Assembly: GCF_963576545.1 (NCBI RefSeq)
Contig: NC_083639.1
Location: 20,012,118 to 20,076,117, forward strand
Origin: Limanda limanda
Taxonomy: Eukaryota > Chordata > Actinopteri > Pleuronectiformes > Pleuronectidae
Direction: 5' to 3'
DNA: 64,000 nt
Each line of letters starts with the position of its first letter. Positions within the stretch are counted from its first letter, which is position 1. Below the pieces are notes generated by a model, which ran no database searches, had not been told where the DNA came from, and saw nothing but the letters and a program-made list of their open reading frames with translations. Of the stretch, positions 36,401 to 49,476 are shown one piece after another. Both the position numbers and the translations under genes were made by a program.

Positions 36401-39400
36401 TGTAAATTTGTGCGTTTTGCAGCATTCTCACATCCTACTGCTTTATAATTGGGTGATTAAAAATGCATATTGTTGTCACAGTGTGCTCTTACATGTATTA
36501 TTAATATCAAGAGATGAGGCAGCGGATGCTGATAATACATTATGATGCCAGACCACCCCAGTAAAACTGCAGACTTCTGTTTGTATTGACAGATGGCAGC
36601 TTTGTTTACTGGCAAAAAAAAAATTAAAATGTGTTGTTGTTAATGCTTGTCATAAATGTTGTCTGCGTCTAAATGAATATGTATTGCTTCAAGCAGGGGG
36701 GGCAGTCGGCCCTAGGGACAGTGTCAGTGGCTGGTTCTGCTGTGAGGCTGCAGCAGCAGGAGGAGAAGCAGGCCAGGGCTTGTGTTGTTGCAGAAATTAA
36801 TCACATTACACAGAAAAAAGAAAAGAATAAACATTTGGCTGCTTTGTCCACTGCTGGCTGACGTCAGTGACTATAGACACATGAGGGCTGCACGTGTAAT
36901 TTTGTGCTCCACTCAACAATGACTTTGTTGAGGTGGCGTCTGCTGCATTTTGTTTATCAACAGCACCTCTAATCAGCTGCAAGCTGACTAGGCAGTGCTC
37001 ATCTTTCCATTGTCGACCTGGATGATGCCGTGTTAACAGAGTCAGCGTGGCAGCGTTCACCTTGCATACATCCTCTAATTGAAGTCCTGAAGCCATCAGG
37101 TTGATTTATTTTACCGAGCATATGAAACAGGTTGTGTGCGTAGTGACATTGAAGGTCTATTATGGTCAGTTTACACATCATAGGGAGCACAACTCAGCTT
37201 GTGTAATCACTTGTAGAATGTTATCTGTAGCTATTTTAAACAGGACGCCTGTGTTCCAAAGATGGGGAGCATTATGGAAAGAACAGGATCTTGCACTCGT
37301 CTGACAAGATATTTTGGCCTTTCCTACATCTGTTTTGACCATTCTGTTCCCCCCACCCCCTTCCTTACACAAGCCCCTGAGGAATACCAAACTGTTGTTG
37401 AATTCCTTAAATAAAAGTACAAGCACTCACCTTCGCAGCTCTTGTGGTGTGTATTGATTCGATTTACGTAGCAGCAAACACATACACTGGAGGTTTTTAG
37501 CACTATTGAGTCTTAATGTTGACTGACTATAGAGTGTGCTGGATACTTATATACTTTACACCTGTATCTTTACCTCTTAACGCTGACCTTCAGCTTTTGA
37601 TATTTTCAGACATTTTATGGACCAATTATTTCATTAGTGTGTGATTCTATTTCTAAACTACAAATTAAAAAAAAGTGATGCAAGTTCCTGTACTTTGCAA
37701 ATTTTTAATGGGTAATCACTACGGTAATCATTACAGTTCAAAGTTGGAATAAAACATATTGTCACTATTTATCCACACAAAAACAGATCTAAATGTATCA
37801 GTTTATATTTACATGTTGTTAACTAAGCTGAACTCCATTATGGATAACCTCTTTCAACAGCAGACTGCGGCACCCACTGTGCAAAAAGTACACTTCTGTA
37901 GATGCTTCATTCCCACTGCTGACTACAACATCACTCAAAATGTAACATAGATGGATATTTCTAATTTCAATATTTCATTTTACATAATCTGCATTTTTAT
38001 TTAATTTTCTCTTTCTATTCTGTTGCCTTTTTTTTTCTCTGGTCCACCTCACTCTGACTTTTTGCTGTGAATTTCCCTGGTGTGGGATCACTGTAGTTTT
38101 TTTTTATCTTAGCGTATATTTTCTTATCTATTGCCTTTTTAAATCTGTTTGAAAATGTAAAATATTGAAAGTCCAAAAAATGGCGTGAAGCTGAGATGCT
38201 ATGTGAAGGCCTCAAATCACTGCTTTCCACTGGTTCTCTCAGCTTGTCTTTACATGATATATAAATAAAGTTATGTTACTATAAATAAAAAATTCTCAGT
38301 GTATTCACTGGTGAAAGGACAGAAAAGCCTTTAAAAGGGTTCTCTTCTAAAACGAAGGAGCCTACTCTCAGATAAAAGAATATTGTACAACAATGGGACT
38401 GGTTTAAATATTCATGTCATAAGGAGCTTTATTTTTAATCATTTATATTATGTATCTCAGTAATTCATTTTTGTTTGTGATCATTTAACTGCCTTCTGCC
38501 TGTGTGGAGCAGTACAGTATAAACTCATAATTGCATGTGTGTCCGTCCACGGGTGTCCTAGGTTGATAAAGATGTTTCCTCTCCAGGTTGTCATGAAGAA
38601 TGAGAGGCCGGCTGTGGGATTACAGCCCTCCTCCTCTATCTCCGCTCTCCATCTTTACATTAAATCCATTCAGTCCATGCCTGGTGTTAGCAGAGCGAGG
38701 GTACGGTCATGTTTGACTTGCACGTCTTGTTCAGCCTTTGAATATTCAGCGAGGCTCGTCCTTTGAAGCTGCCCCTGCGTCTCCTTCTGTGTGTGAAGCA
38801 GCTTTATTCATTGTGACTTCTGCAAAGTGATCTTTAACCTAGACGGAAACCACAAAGAGCTCTTCAGGGACTCCTGCAGCCCTCTCTCCAATGGAACACC
38901 TTTTAATATACCTATTTTTCTAAATAGACCATGAAATTAAAAACTTTTGCAAAGACTGTAATACCGGAATTATTGCGTATTTTTACCTTTGCCACTTCAT
39001 TTGTTATTTGGAGCTCATGTTCAGAGTCTGCTGTTGTGCTCATACAAAGTAAGGCTGCTGTCCTGATATCAGGGCAGTGAGTATTATGCTGCTTCCCTGG
39101 GCAGCTGGATTTCTTCTTCAATTTGTCAAAGAGATGTCCTGGTTTTATACATGAGAGAATTGTGTAACCCATAAAATCAATGCCCTGGATGATTTTTGCA
39201 AAAACCATTTGGCCAGCTGTGTGAGACATCCCATTATGTTTTTTTTTGCTCTCTGTGGTATTCTTCAGCTCATGTTGTGCAGTGCAGGCATATGGGCTTT
39301 AAACATAGAACGAGAGCAGGTGCAGCCATAGTCCAAGAGCACTGGAGAGGAAACAAACAAACAACATGCCTTATCCTGCCTTGAAGTGTCCCCAGTCCCC

Positions 39401-41465
39401 GCGGACCCCCACTGTGCCATTACTCTGTGTTTAGCCCCACACATACAGCATAGCCAAGCCCTGAGCCCAAAGCCCCAAATGCTGCTGATCGGTACAGTAC
39501 CTGCTCCTTTCAGCCAGCGGGAGGACGGGACCACGCTGTGATAAATGGCCCAGCAGCGAGGGGGAGAGGACTGGAGGACGGTTTGGTTTAATTGCTAGTC
39601 TGCTAACAAGTAGTTGGGTTTGATTTGGCTCTGAAGGAAAATAAACCGCGCCTGTCAGTTTGAGTGGCAGCAAAACTCCAGAGCAGCAGTCTACGTCACA
39701 CCGTTTCAGATGGGAAGAGTCAGCATTGTCATTGTAAAGACCTTTCACAGTATTAGTCAACCTCATATGAACGAGCCTGACAACGATTACTGAAACACTT
39801 TATCCAATTCATTCAACACGGCTACTGGAAGATAAATGGAGCTATTAAAACTATTATAAATATTATAAATATTAAAACATCCAGTGTTTTATATGCTCTG
39901 CAATTCTCTTGCTGCAATTCCAATTTCAGTGTTATGACTGGTATTGCTGATAAAGTGATTTAAAGTAGGTGGTTATGAATTTAATTTTCATTAATTACAT
40001 TGTGTTGTTAAAGACCCTCATTGCTCAAAATTTTCGGCTGAACATTTATTTCAATTTATACACTGTTTCCCTTGTAAATTGGATTATTGGCCAGGTTAAT
40101 GAAGTTATGATTACTTTAACAGTTAGTCATTAATTATTATTACATAGTAACCACATAATTGTTATGACTTTATCAAGTCATCAATACTTCTCGAGTCATA
40201 GATTTTTACTTCTCTGTTTTAAAAGTATATCATGGTGTCAAACTAGAAGACTAATGATCCTGTAGGTCAGTGAACTAAATCGTATGTCTTGGTTGGCTCC
40301 TAAAGAAAATTGTAAAAAGTTCTTGAAAATTGACACAAGCTAAGATTGAATTTTACACATTTGTTGAAGAACGGAAGAAAGGAAGGAAAGAAAAGAAATA
40401 AAGATCCCGTGTAACTTGGTCCTAAAGTCTGTGTGTTTTGCTCATTGTGAAATACTCCAGCACAATGAGGTGACACTGGGGAAAGTGACATTTAAACTCC
40501 CACAATGTTCATTGATTTCAGCAGTGTGACAGGTACTTGGCAGCTCGATGGCCCACTTCCTGTTAGAGAAAAGTCACACCTTTGTTTGGTTTCATAACAG
40601 CATGTCGACACAACCCTCAGATTTGTGAATGTTCGAAACAGAAAAAAAAAGCGGACCGGTTTTGGATTATGAGCCGTGCAGAATGTCACATAGTGGATCA
40701 CACAGGGATAATGAATGACGAATGTGTTTCATCCTTTTTTTACATCATGCACCATCTGCTCAAGAACACCAGGTCATCAAGCACCCTCATAACATGTAAT
40801 GGATATTAAATGTTTAGCAATTAACATAATAACTAAGATCCAAAGATTTAATTTGGAGCAGATCAGTAAGTCATACTTACCAGGACTTGGTGAATCTTTC
40901 ATAAAAAAAGGGATTAGATAGGAGGTAATGTGATATAAGTGGAAACGAGCTTCTGGATATTTCTATGTGCAGTATCTGCGAGGCAGCATAATTACTGCAT
41001 ATATTAAATCATTCCTGATTTAGTGCAAATCAGCAATGTGCTAAATGGCACATAAGCAATAACTTATTATTGCTGTGTTATTTCGTGGATGCATCATGAA
41101 AAGTAGGTTATTAAGGGCACATGATTACTTTTTTATTACATGTAAATTATGGATGAAGACAGAGCATTCGACCTTTTGAAAAATTATCAAAAAGGAAAAT
41201 GTATGTAACAGAATGGATTCCTGGAATATATTTGCTGCAACAAAAATGTGATTAGCATTAGCTTAGTGCTAAGTTGAGGTAGTTTTTAATCTTAGCTGTT
41301 AGTTAAAGAAGTCATGCTGATGATTTGTCACATAGATGTGTTCTCTATTCATTTGCTGGTTATTCAAGTCTTAACTTTTTTTGTCAGGGTAGCATGTCGA
41401 CTAATATCTGCGGAAAAATAATAATAACAGTATCGTTAACTATCGTTCCATTACTTGCTACCTTT

Positions 41466-41690
41466 ACCAAGGAGGTTGTGTTCTCAATTTCTTTTAACCA
41501 TGATTAGCCTAAACAAAAACTGCTGACACCAAGAAGGAAGAAGCGGTTGTATTTTGGTTTGGATCCAGATTTAAGGACAGAGCAATGATTTTCTTTTCAC
41601 TCTCTTCAACATGACGAGATCTGTTTCTTTAACATTGTGAGTTAGGACGTTTTCATTGGTGGATGTATGGGCTCTTTAAATGTCCCTCTA
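41466..41690 (+). repeat. Dispersed teleost repeat, copy 2
   Basis: It begins TTTACCAAGGAGGTTGTG, passes TTTTGGTTTGGATCCAGATT and TTTCTTTAACATTGTGAGTT, and ends near GGATGTATGGGCT. The order matches the family at 17928-18150. It ends about 280 bp before the Ig2 second-half exon. Confidence 0.65.
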
Positions 41691-41973
41691 GTTGTTTATA
41701 GGTTCATTGGTACTTTATTCTGCAGTTTTTGGGTTGTGGTCAGAAACCTCCTTTGGTGCTGATTCTGGAATTGTCAACACATACGTTTGTAACCTCTCAC
41801 AGATCCTCAATTCTCAGCCTCATGTGATAAAGCTTTGTCGCGGCCTTCACCAAATGTGACCCACATATCTCACTTCTCTCCACCCTGTTGACTGATCCAT
41901 CCACAAAAGCAAGAAAAAGAAAAACACAGTTTGGAGTTTAATTCAGAAATGTTTTTCTCTTCTTCATCCATAG

Positions 41974-42177
41974 ATCTGATATTTTCCTGGATCTTCAACG
42001 AATACCCAACATTTGTGAAGCAGGACACGCGTCGCTTCATCTCACAGGAGACGGGGAATCTGTACATCGCCAAGGTGGAGCCCTCAGATGTCGGAAACTA
42101 CACCTGTGTGGTGACCAACTCCGTCACAAAGACCAGAGTCCAGGGTCCACCCACTCCTCTGGTGCTCCGCAGTGATG
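41974..42177 (+). CDS. cntn3: Contactin-3 exon: rest of Ig domain 2
   Basis: This 204-nt exon follows acceptor CTTCATCCATAG. The previous exon's G plus AT gives Asp, then [40 protein letters not shown] and [20 protein letters not shown], ending PLVLRSD plus G at donor G|GTGAGT. The Trp and the Cys in NYTC complete Ig2. NYT is also an N-glycosylation sequon. [13 protein letters not shown] and [14 protein letters not shown] are contactin signatures, with the latter closest to contactin-3. A Harbinger-like element starts 69 bp after the exon. Confidence 0.94.
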
Positions 42178-42246
42178 GTGAGTCCTTACAACACTAATTA
42201 CTCTGATGTAAATATTATCAACCCCAGTATATAGGACTGCTGGTTA

Positions 42247-42611
42247 GGCTGGGCATACACTGTACGATTCAGTTGCAGGACTTGTGTTGGAGTCAGACTG
42301 ATTTTCAGCTTTGTCATGTGCCGTTTGTCGTGCGGTGAGGAGCGATCAGATGCTCCTAACTGTCGTCGGATGGATATCTCACTTGGTTGGCAATTATCAG
42401 GCTCTCGCACAGTTGAAGTGTTGTGTCACAAACCGATTCCACAACCTCAGCATCTTATTCCTTAATGTGTTAGGGTGTTTGTCGCTAGCAGTGTTAACAA
42501 ACTCGTCTTCTACTTTGACGAACAAACCAGTTCTGAGCTGGTTTGAAGGAGCTGACTTCAAGGTGGAATATAACAACAACATTTTCTAAAATCACACAAT
42601 GTATGTCCAGC
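42247..42611. mobile_element. Harbinger-like non-autonomous DNA element, about 365 bp
   Basis: The left end reads GGCTGGGCATACACTGTACG. The right end, reverse-complemented, reads GCTGGACATACATTGTGTGA. The two are similar inverted ends, and TTA sits on each side (42244-42246 and 42612-42614). A 3-bp TTA/TWA target is typical of PIF/Harbinger. One terminal base appears lost on the right. The inside has no transposase match. Confidence 0.6.
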
Positions 42612-44693
42612 TTAAGTTAGTGAAGAAGTTTCTTCAGGTAACTTTGCTGCATATTACACTGGTAATCATTATAAATGAGTCTGCTGTCAATGGGGTGTTT
42701 CTTTGGATGCTAATGTTGCCTCTTAATTGTACTGAATTGATTTAATCAAATGCAGACTTTTCCAGATGGTTTCCCTTTTCCAAATGTTACAGTATATGTT
42801 GTTTGCACAATGCCACTTCTTCTGTGACAGGATCTGCTGGGATGATTTATTGCAGCAGGGCTGAAAAATAAGTATCAGACCTTGTCGTGCAGCCGGACTT
42901 GTTTCACTGGTACCTGAAAGTAGGACATGTGGCTTTAAAGAATACAAATGAAATGCAAAGGTTAATTATCCCATTGTTTGCTAATTTCAGCATGTCCTTT
43001 AACATGTGGATCTGATGCTTTAGGCTGGCCTTATCAAGCCACTCCGGAGGAAAGGTCAATGTCATCAAGTAATCCAATTGTAAACTTCCTTCCCAGAAGC
43101 GTGTTCCTTACCATTTCTAATGTAATGCAGGGGAGGAAATATGAAGCTGAATATCATTTTCTCTAGAAATGTCCTTTGTGACATTTATGTGGGTTTTTAA
43201 CAATAATTATGGCCAATATCATATAACAAGACACATAATCCTTTCTCTCTCTTTCTATCCTTTTCTTATCAAATAGCTTTGCTAGGCTGTGAAACAATTT
43301 AGCTTTATATTTATACATTTTCTGCTTTATATTTTAACCCATTTTGAAAGATCTATATGTGGTTATAAACAAATGTTTATATATTATATCAATAATAGCC
43401 TCTGCTGTGAAACATCCTGACTCAATTAACACCAGTCCTCACATGACAATTATTAATTATTTATACATTTTGTTCAAGTCTCTTATAGGCAGGCAAACTG
43501 ATTATAAAATTGATTTAACTCATGAGGACATTAAATCTGATCTCTCCATAATGATTTTGGATTGCCAAGATGGACACTATTTTCATACTTAAAATATTTA
43601 AAAAACATGGTTAAAACTGGTTACAATGTATAAGCCAATATGATTAACATGATTAAATATAACTATATATGATAAATAAACATTTACTAATAACAAATAG
43701 TATAGTCTTTGTAAGAATTTTATAAGGGACTGTTTACATTTATAAGAAAAAATAAGAAACATCTTCCTAGAAGATCATTATTCTGCTTAGTAATCGCTTT
43801 ACTGCTTGTAGATTATAATATTGCCGGTAACCATACTGGTATTAGCATTAGCATTAATACTTTTAGTATTGGTAGTAGATAGAATGATTCATGTCTACAT
43901 GATGATACAAAATGTTATCACAGGAAGCCAAACTAAATATTGTAAATCATGGTGCTAGAGTACGTCAAAATTTAACCTAAGTATGTGACGTTAGGACAGT
44001 AATTTCTTAACTAAAGGTTCTACGAATACCACCTATACTCTGCTTTCCGTGTTAAAAGTAATTGAAATAATATGAGTATAAAATAGATAAATTCTCAAAG
44101 AGAGAGGATTGATTTTACTTGCTTTATAAAGCAAATGAATATATATTTTTATTCCAGATCACTTCCTTCCTTTCTGTTTTCACTCCCATATTTCAGGTTT
44201 ATTGCAGCCACCAAACATCAGCCCTAGCTCACGGTCATAGACACGGGGGTGTTGATGGGGGAGGGGCGGGGGGCATACGGGCACGTTAAACAGGTGTCCC
44301 CTACAAAAGGTTATGGTATGAGACAATTACCCGTCCACTTCCACCTGTCTGCTTTAACATGGGTGATAGTGTTGTGGTCACATTCCAATATGAGACAGTG
44401 TGGATAAGGATCTGAATTAGCCTTCACAGTCACTCAGGGAGCCGGCCTGATAACACACGTCTCACCAAATCAACCAGATGAAATTGGCCCGTTTCCTCCG
44501 TCTCTAGAGCTATTTGTGCAACACAGCCTGAATTACAGCAACGGGGGGGGGGACGGGGACCTATTGTTACACCGCTGGAAGAGAGTGGCTTAGAATACCA
44601 TATTGTGCACCCAGGCAGAGAACTGGCAGGAGAAGTGAAAGTAGCTCCGATTAGAAATTCACTGATTTGACTCACCTTGGTGTCATTTAAGGA

Positions 44694-44733
44694 GAAAAAC
44701 ACACACACACACACACACACACGTGTGTTTTTC
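44694..44733. repeat. CA microsatellite with inverted flanks
   Basis: GAAAAACACAC, then CA units, then GTGTGTTTTTC form a palindrome around the CA tract, able to fold into a hairpin. Confidence 0.8.
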
Positions 44734-45355
44734 AAGTGATGCAAGACACTCCACACTTTACGCTTTAAGTTTTTCCCAAGGGGAGAATACCAGGGAGCCC
44801 GGATCCTCATCGTGGCCTTATCCAGAGGATTTCAGCATGCACAGCAGCAATATTATAATCCACCAGAGCTGCCTCATCGACAGTGAATGGGATGCTTTGT
44901 AGACACAGTGGCAGAACCCAGGGGGATTTTATTGGCCCATTTTCTGGTTCACAGCTGTTAGCACTACAACAAGATGAAACTCATCTGGATGTAAAAGCTC
45001 AAACCGTCTATCAGTTCTCAAAGTTGTTTTTTTTTTCTTTTCTACAACATCAGTGTGTTGCATGTCCACTGGAGACTATAGCCTTCTTTCTCTCATTATT
45101 TTAAATGGGAGCACATTGTGTGGCAGCGCTGAGAGCAGAGCGAGGTTCTGATGCTCAGATCGCACGGCTTTGGAAGTTGAAAAACATTTCAGTTTATGGT
45201 AAAAAAAAGACGGATACTTGAAAAAGGTTTTCAGTCGCTGTGGAGTAACAGCAGTTTGCACAAATAGTTATTTTGTTTGTGCTGTTTAAGTTGAATCAAA
45301 AAGAAAAAACATTTCTTTGCGGTACTACTGACTGTCATTTGCATTTCTCTCCCAG

Positions 45356-45458
45356 GTGTGATGGGTGAATATGAGCCAAAGATTGAAGTTCAGTTTCCAG
45401 AGGTGGTTCACGTCTCCAAAGGATCCACCGTCAAGCTGGAATGCTTCGCTCTGGGAAA
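45356..45458 (+). CDS. cntn3: Contactin-3 exon: start of Ig domain 3
   Basis: This 103-nt exon follows acceptor CTCTCCCAG. With the previous G it gives Gly, then [20 protein letters not shown], then [13 protein letters not shown], and ends with AA at donor [19 protein letters not shown] is a near-invariant linker of the contactin 3 to 6 group. The Cys in LEC is the first disulfide cysteine of Ig3. [13 protein letters not shown] is closer to contactin-3 than to contactin-4, as far as I recall. Phase 1 in, phase 2 out. Confidence 0.94.
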
Positions 45459-46576
45459 GTAAGCCCACTCTGAGTCAGGCTCAACATGCCGAATAGCATT
45501 TAGAGGAAAAAATGTTTGAAGAAAAATGCCGAGATATTTTTTTCATGTGTTCCACTTCTTTGCCACAATCCTCGTGTGTTTCAAGCCAGGCTGCACACCC
45601 AAGAAATTACAGGGCACATTTTGTGGTGCGAGAGTCAGTTCAGGTGTTCGTATTTGGTGACACAGTGTTCTGAAGCCTAGAGTACCAGACGAGGAAACAC
45701 TGCCTAAAGTTTGAATACTGAGCAGGTGTATTGCTCCTCACTCTGAGGTAGGCTTTTTTCTGACAGATTCTAATCAGAGAATTAATCCATTTAATTACCT
45801 TTTAATATCTGTTTGTCTGTCAGTCAGCAGGACTCAAAAACAATGTAACTGATTTTAAATGAAATTCAGTGGAGGGGAGGGGCAAGATTTTGGATAAACA
45901 GATCTATTTTTTATATATTTTTTTCATTTTAATATATGAGCTGAGATTCAACATTAAATTTGGTGGAGGTGTGCGCTCTCTGAGTGCTCCTCTACTCGTA
46001 CAATCCCCTTAAAACTTCTACCAGTCTCAGAACAAGGATAAGATGCTGTTTGGTGTCTATACACCGAAATTAACCTTCAGGAATATAGAGAAGGTGAGGC
46101 GGTCATAATGTAGTAATAGTGAATAATCTCAGTGACCCCATTGTGCTTTTATGATATTTTGTGCATTTAGGGAGATGTGAGACAATAAATTAAAAAAAGG
46201 GGTTGTAAGTTATATTATTGCTCACCAGTTGCATAATAAAAATGGGATAAGTAAGCAATTTTAGTCTATTTAAAAGACAATCTACCAATATTTTGGTTTG
46301 GCATGTTTAACCATTTACATGTCTGGTCTATGTAGAGAAAAGTAACTTTTGGTTAACTTTTGTTTTATTTCAATTCTTTGTCTGACAAAATATAATCAAT
46401 TTAAATATAAATCCTGGGTGTGTTTGAGATTGTGGAACGTCTTGTTTACTGCACAAACTTGAATTTAATTTTTAGAATATATAGAGATGACTGCATCTTC
46501 CTGCTAGTGACATATTGTTTATTCTAAAAAATGGAAAGCTGTGACTTCAGAGTTGTACACTTCTCCGCTCTCACAG
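45459..46576 (+). other. cntn3: cntn3 intron of 1.1 kb within Ig3
   Basis: It contains one dispersed teleost repeat (about 45805-46000). The rest is AT-rich with nothing recognised. Donor AAGTAAGC, acceptor CCGCTCTCACAG. Confidence 0.88.
45805..46000 (+). repeat. Dispersed teleost repeat, copy 3
   Basis: It starts TCTGTTTGTCTGTCAGTCAG, then CAGGACTCAAAAACAATGTA, and ends TTTGGTGGAGGTGTGCGCTC, CTGAGTGC. That ending is the hallmark 3' end of the family whose 5' portion is seen at 17928 and 41466. Confidence 0.7.
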
Positions 46577-46761
46577 CCCAGTTCCTTCTATAAACTGGAG
46601 GAGAGTGGACGGCGTACCGTTCCCCAGGAAAGTGGACATGAGGAAATCCAGCGGTGTCCTGGAGATCCCGTACTTCCAGCAGGAGGATGCGGGCACGTAC
46701 GAGTGCGTGGCCGAGAACTCCAGAGGAATGAACACAGTGAAAGGAAAGCTCTCTTTCTACG
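46577..46761 (+). CDS. cntn3: Contactin-3 exon: rest of Ig domain 3
   Basis: This 185-nt exon follows a C/T-rich tract with CACAG. Its first C completes Asn, then [60 protein letters not shown] and Y, with a final G at donor G|GTAGGT. Core Trp (INW) and Cys (YEC) complete Ig3. SGVLEIP and [14 protein letters not shown] are family hallmarks. Phase 2 in, phase 1 out. The exon reads in a single open frame, with no disruption. Confidence 0.95.
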
Positions 46762-48406
46762 GTAGGTGATCCTGTCGTGCATTAATATTTGACCAGCGTG
46801 CACCACATCTGTCAGAGCTGCTCAGACTGAGAGGCAGAAAAAACAGACACAACTGGTCCTATAAAGCTGTCAGTGGCCGTCAGCGCGTGGCACACACGAG
46901 GAGAGAGGCTCGTTTTAACGGCACATCAAAATGATTAAAGGCTGTCAGCCATGATGCCTCTAATATTTTGATCCAGATTAAAGGAGTGATGCGGATGAGG
47001 CTGAGCCCTTGGATACGACCTTGTTGGTGAGCCATGTATTGGGTTCCACCAGATGGCATCATGATTGACATCCAACTTGACTTGAGATCAAAGCTGTTAA
47101 ATGTACTATACATAGAGCAGTGGCACATATGTCAGGGACATAATCTGCACGGCAGCATCTGGATGGGCAGGATGCGAGTTACTAGATTGACGCATTGTTG
47201 TTAATAGTGCCGTGGTTAGATTCTCACCTACTGACTTCACGTACTGGTAGTCATGATAACGACCGGCTGGGATGTGCAGTCATCATTTCACTCCAAAGTA
47301 AAACCTCCACAGTCAGAAAAAGGAATGTGCTCTTACAAAATGACCCTGTACACATTTCAATAAGTTTTCTCTTGAGTATTTTATAAACTATTTGTCTAAT
47401 TTAAACATTTTAAATTGCATTTTTCAGCTTCATTTTTTACATTTTAGATAAATACTGATAAACTTGTTATGTGGGAAGTTAAGTTCTGTAATAACGCAGA
47501 TCATCAGCATTTCAAAATATTCTCCAATACAGAGGTGTGATGTTTAATTGAATTTTATTTGCAATAAATAATTTTGATTTATTGGAAATTCTAAAATAAA
47601 TATTTGTCTTTAAGTGTAAGTCTAATGCAAGTAGGTTTGATCCTTAACACATCCAAGAAGAGAAAGATCCTCAGAGATTTCTGTTTCTGTCCCATGACTG
47701 ACTCTTATTTATACTGACAAGATGCACACGTGTCCACTCTTCTTTTAGCCCATATTACAATGGGGCTGTGTGTCTGTGCTGTGTTTGCCTTACATTTATT
47801 TGCTTTCTGCATTAATAATAAAAGAAACTCCAACAATAATTAAATATCTTATATGGTTCATAAATTATTATTTTTTTAATATAAAGCATGATTTGGCCAT
47901 AGCAGCATTAAAATTGAATAGATCATGAAAAAAATTTTGCAAGGTAGAGCTTGTGTTCACTGTTCTCCCACAATGTGATGCAGTTCCAGGAAGACGTTGG
48001 AAAACAAAAAGTAACTTGTGTTTTCATGTTTTTCCAGTAGACACTTGATTGTTAATTCCTTGGTCGGTTGATATCTGACTACACATGCATTATCTTTTGC
48101 ATGCATCTAAATGACTATGCTGCAAATTAGTTAGTATGAAACTGAGACCGAGACCAAGTACCTGAAAGCACCATAAGAATGGGACAGAATCAGTGGAGCT
48201 TAATGCGAATAATTTAACAAGATTGATGCTTATGTTATTGACAGTTAAGGCAGTACAAGTCTAAAACACTTATAGCAGATATACTAAAATATGCATCAAT
48301 CATGTGAGAACTAATTGATAAATTAAAAGCTAAATTATGCCGATTATCAACGTTTAATTAACATTTTTGCAGGATATTTTATTTTCTGTTAAGGTTTGCC
48401 CGGCTG

Positions 48407-48772
48407 TTAACTTGTGTTTGAACAATCTATGGATTTTCCTCCCACCTCTGCCAGTCTCCCTGTTCTTCTGTTGGATTTGCCCCCGTCTAGCCGGGCTGTG
48501 TCAGCTTCCACAAATAACTCATTTGGGGCATTAAACAATTTGTCATTCTTTACAATAGCCCTGGTAGCTCTTAGCTGAATTGACTTTAACAGCCCAGGAG
48601 CAAGCTGTGATCCACCAGTGCTTGATTTGTCCATTTGAGCTGCTGGTCCTCTCTCAGTTTTAATGTGTTTAGTCACTTTCTCTCTCTCTGTGTCTCTCCT
48701 GCTGTCTGCAGCCAAGTGATAATAATCAGTAATCTTATTTTGAGCTCCCTTTGAATTAAGCCTTTGAGACAT
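48407..48772 (-). other. 121-codon minus-strand ORF with PIP-box-like motif (weak)
   Basis: The ORF begins MSQRLNSKGAQNKITDYYHL. QNKITDYY fits the PCNA-interacting pattern Q-x-x-I-x-x-aromatic-aromatic and includes the TD pair seen in strong PIP boxes. The rest is hydrophilic, rich in Lys, Arg and Ser, with no recognised domain. There is no supporting splice pair or promoter, and ORFs of this length are expected by chance in 64 kb. A coding role is unlikely. Confidence 0.12.
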
Positions 48773-49476
48773 TCGTCAGCAGTGTAAGCCAATGGGGGAA
48801 TCGATAAGGGTATCTCTTGTACATGCAGGCGGACGTCAGTGGAGAGAGAGCTGGGCTTTGCGTCCGACAGGAAGAAATTAAGGTGTTAGTTCACAGTGGT
48901 AGTTTGCTTATTGTTGTATGTCTATGTTAATATGCCTTGATGTAAGTCTTACATCAGTGTTTACAGTAGAGCTTCTGTGTTTAAAGTGTCTTTTTGATTG
49001 ATCTGGATAGAAAGGAGCCGTATTTCCAATTTCCAAGATGTTTTTTCTTTTTTTTTCAGATTTTAGATATTCTAATTAATATAATTATAATATGAATAAA
49101 TATAAATAACATAATACCTGAAAATGGGAATTCATTAACTGTACTTAGGGCTTAGAATCACATTTGTGGTTTTAACCCTTAAATTAAAATAAATTTAAAA
49201 AAAGAGGTAATTTAGCCTCCATCTCTCTCCCTACTTATCATTAATCTCTGTACTCAAGGCAGTTTCCCTCAGCCTCCAATCTCTGACCACTGACAAACCT
49301 GTGTGTCTTCCACTCGCCGAAGACGAGTTGTTAAATTTCCATCCCTGAGAAGCTTTGAAAAGAAACGGCCACTCGCCGGCTCGTTGATGTTGATATTACT
49401 CAGAGCGAGAGTAAAAGCGGAGCCGTGACAGGTTAGTTTCCCTGTTGTATTCACATTTGTGTTTCTGCAGACTTAC

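Larger units (their letters stand above)
21864..41973 (+). other. cntn3: cntn3 intron of 20.1 kb within Ig2
   Basis: The intron starts GTAAAA and ends TTCATCCATAG. It contains CA tracts with the second 69-nt repeat copy (25007-25118), a strand-asymmetric AT-rich section (about 24120-24620), a Tc1-like transposase pseudogene interrupted by a TTAA element (32488-33440), and another dispersed teleost repeat (about 41466-41690). I searched 21864-25006, 25119-32487 and 33441-41465 for contactin-like exons and other recognisable genes and found none. ORFs there are short and without family features. Some blocks with intermediate GC, for example 35440-36120 and 39280-39760, could be regulatory, but I cannot support that from sequence alone. 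Confidence 0.85.
42178..45355 (+). other. cntn3: cntn3 intron of 3.2 kb between Ig2 and Ig3
   Basis: It contains a Harbinger-like element (42247-42611), a G-run (44543-44552) and a CA tract with short inverted flanks (44694-44733). From 42612 to 44540 it is AT-rich with nothing recognised. It ends CATTTCTCTCCCAG. Confidence 0.85.
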
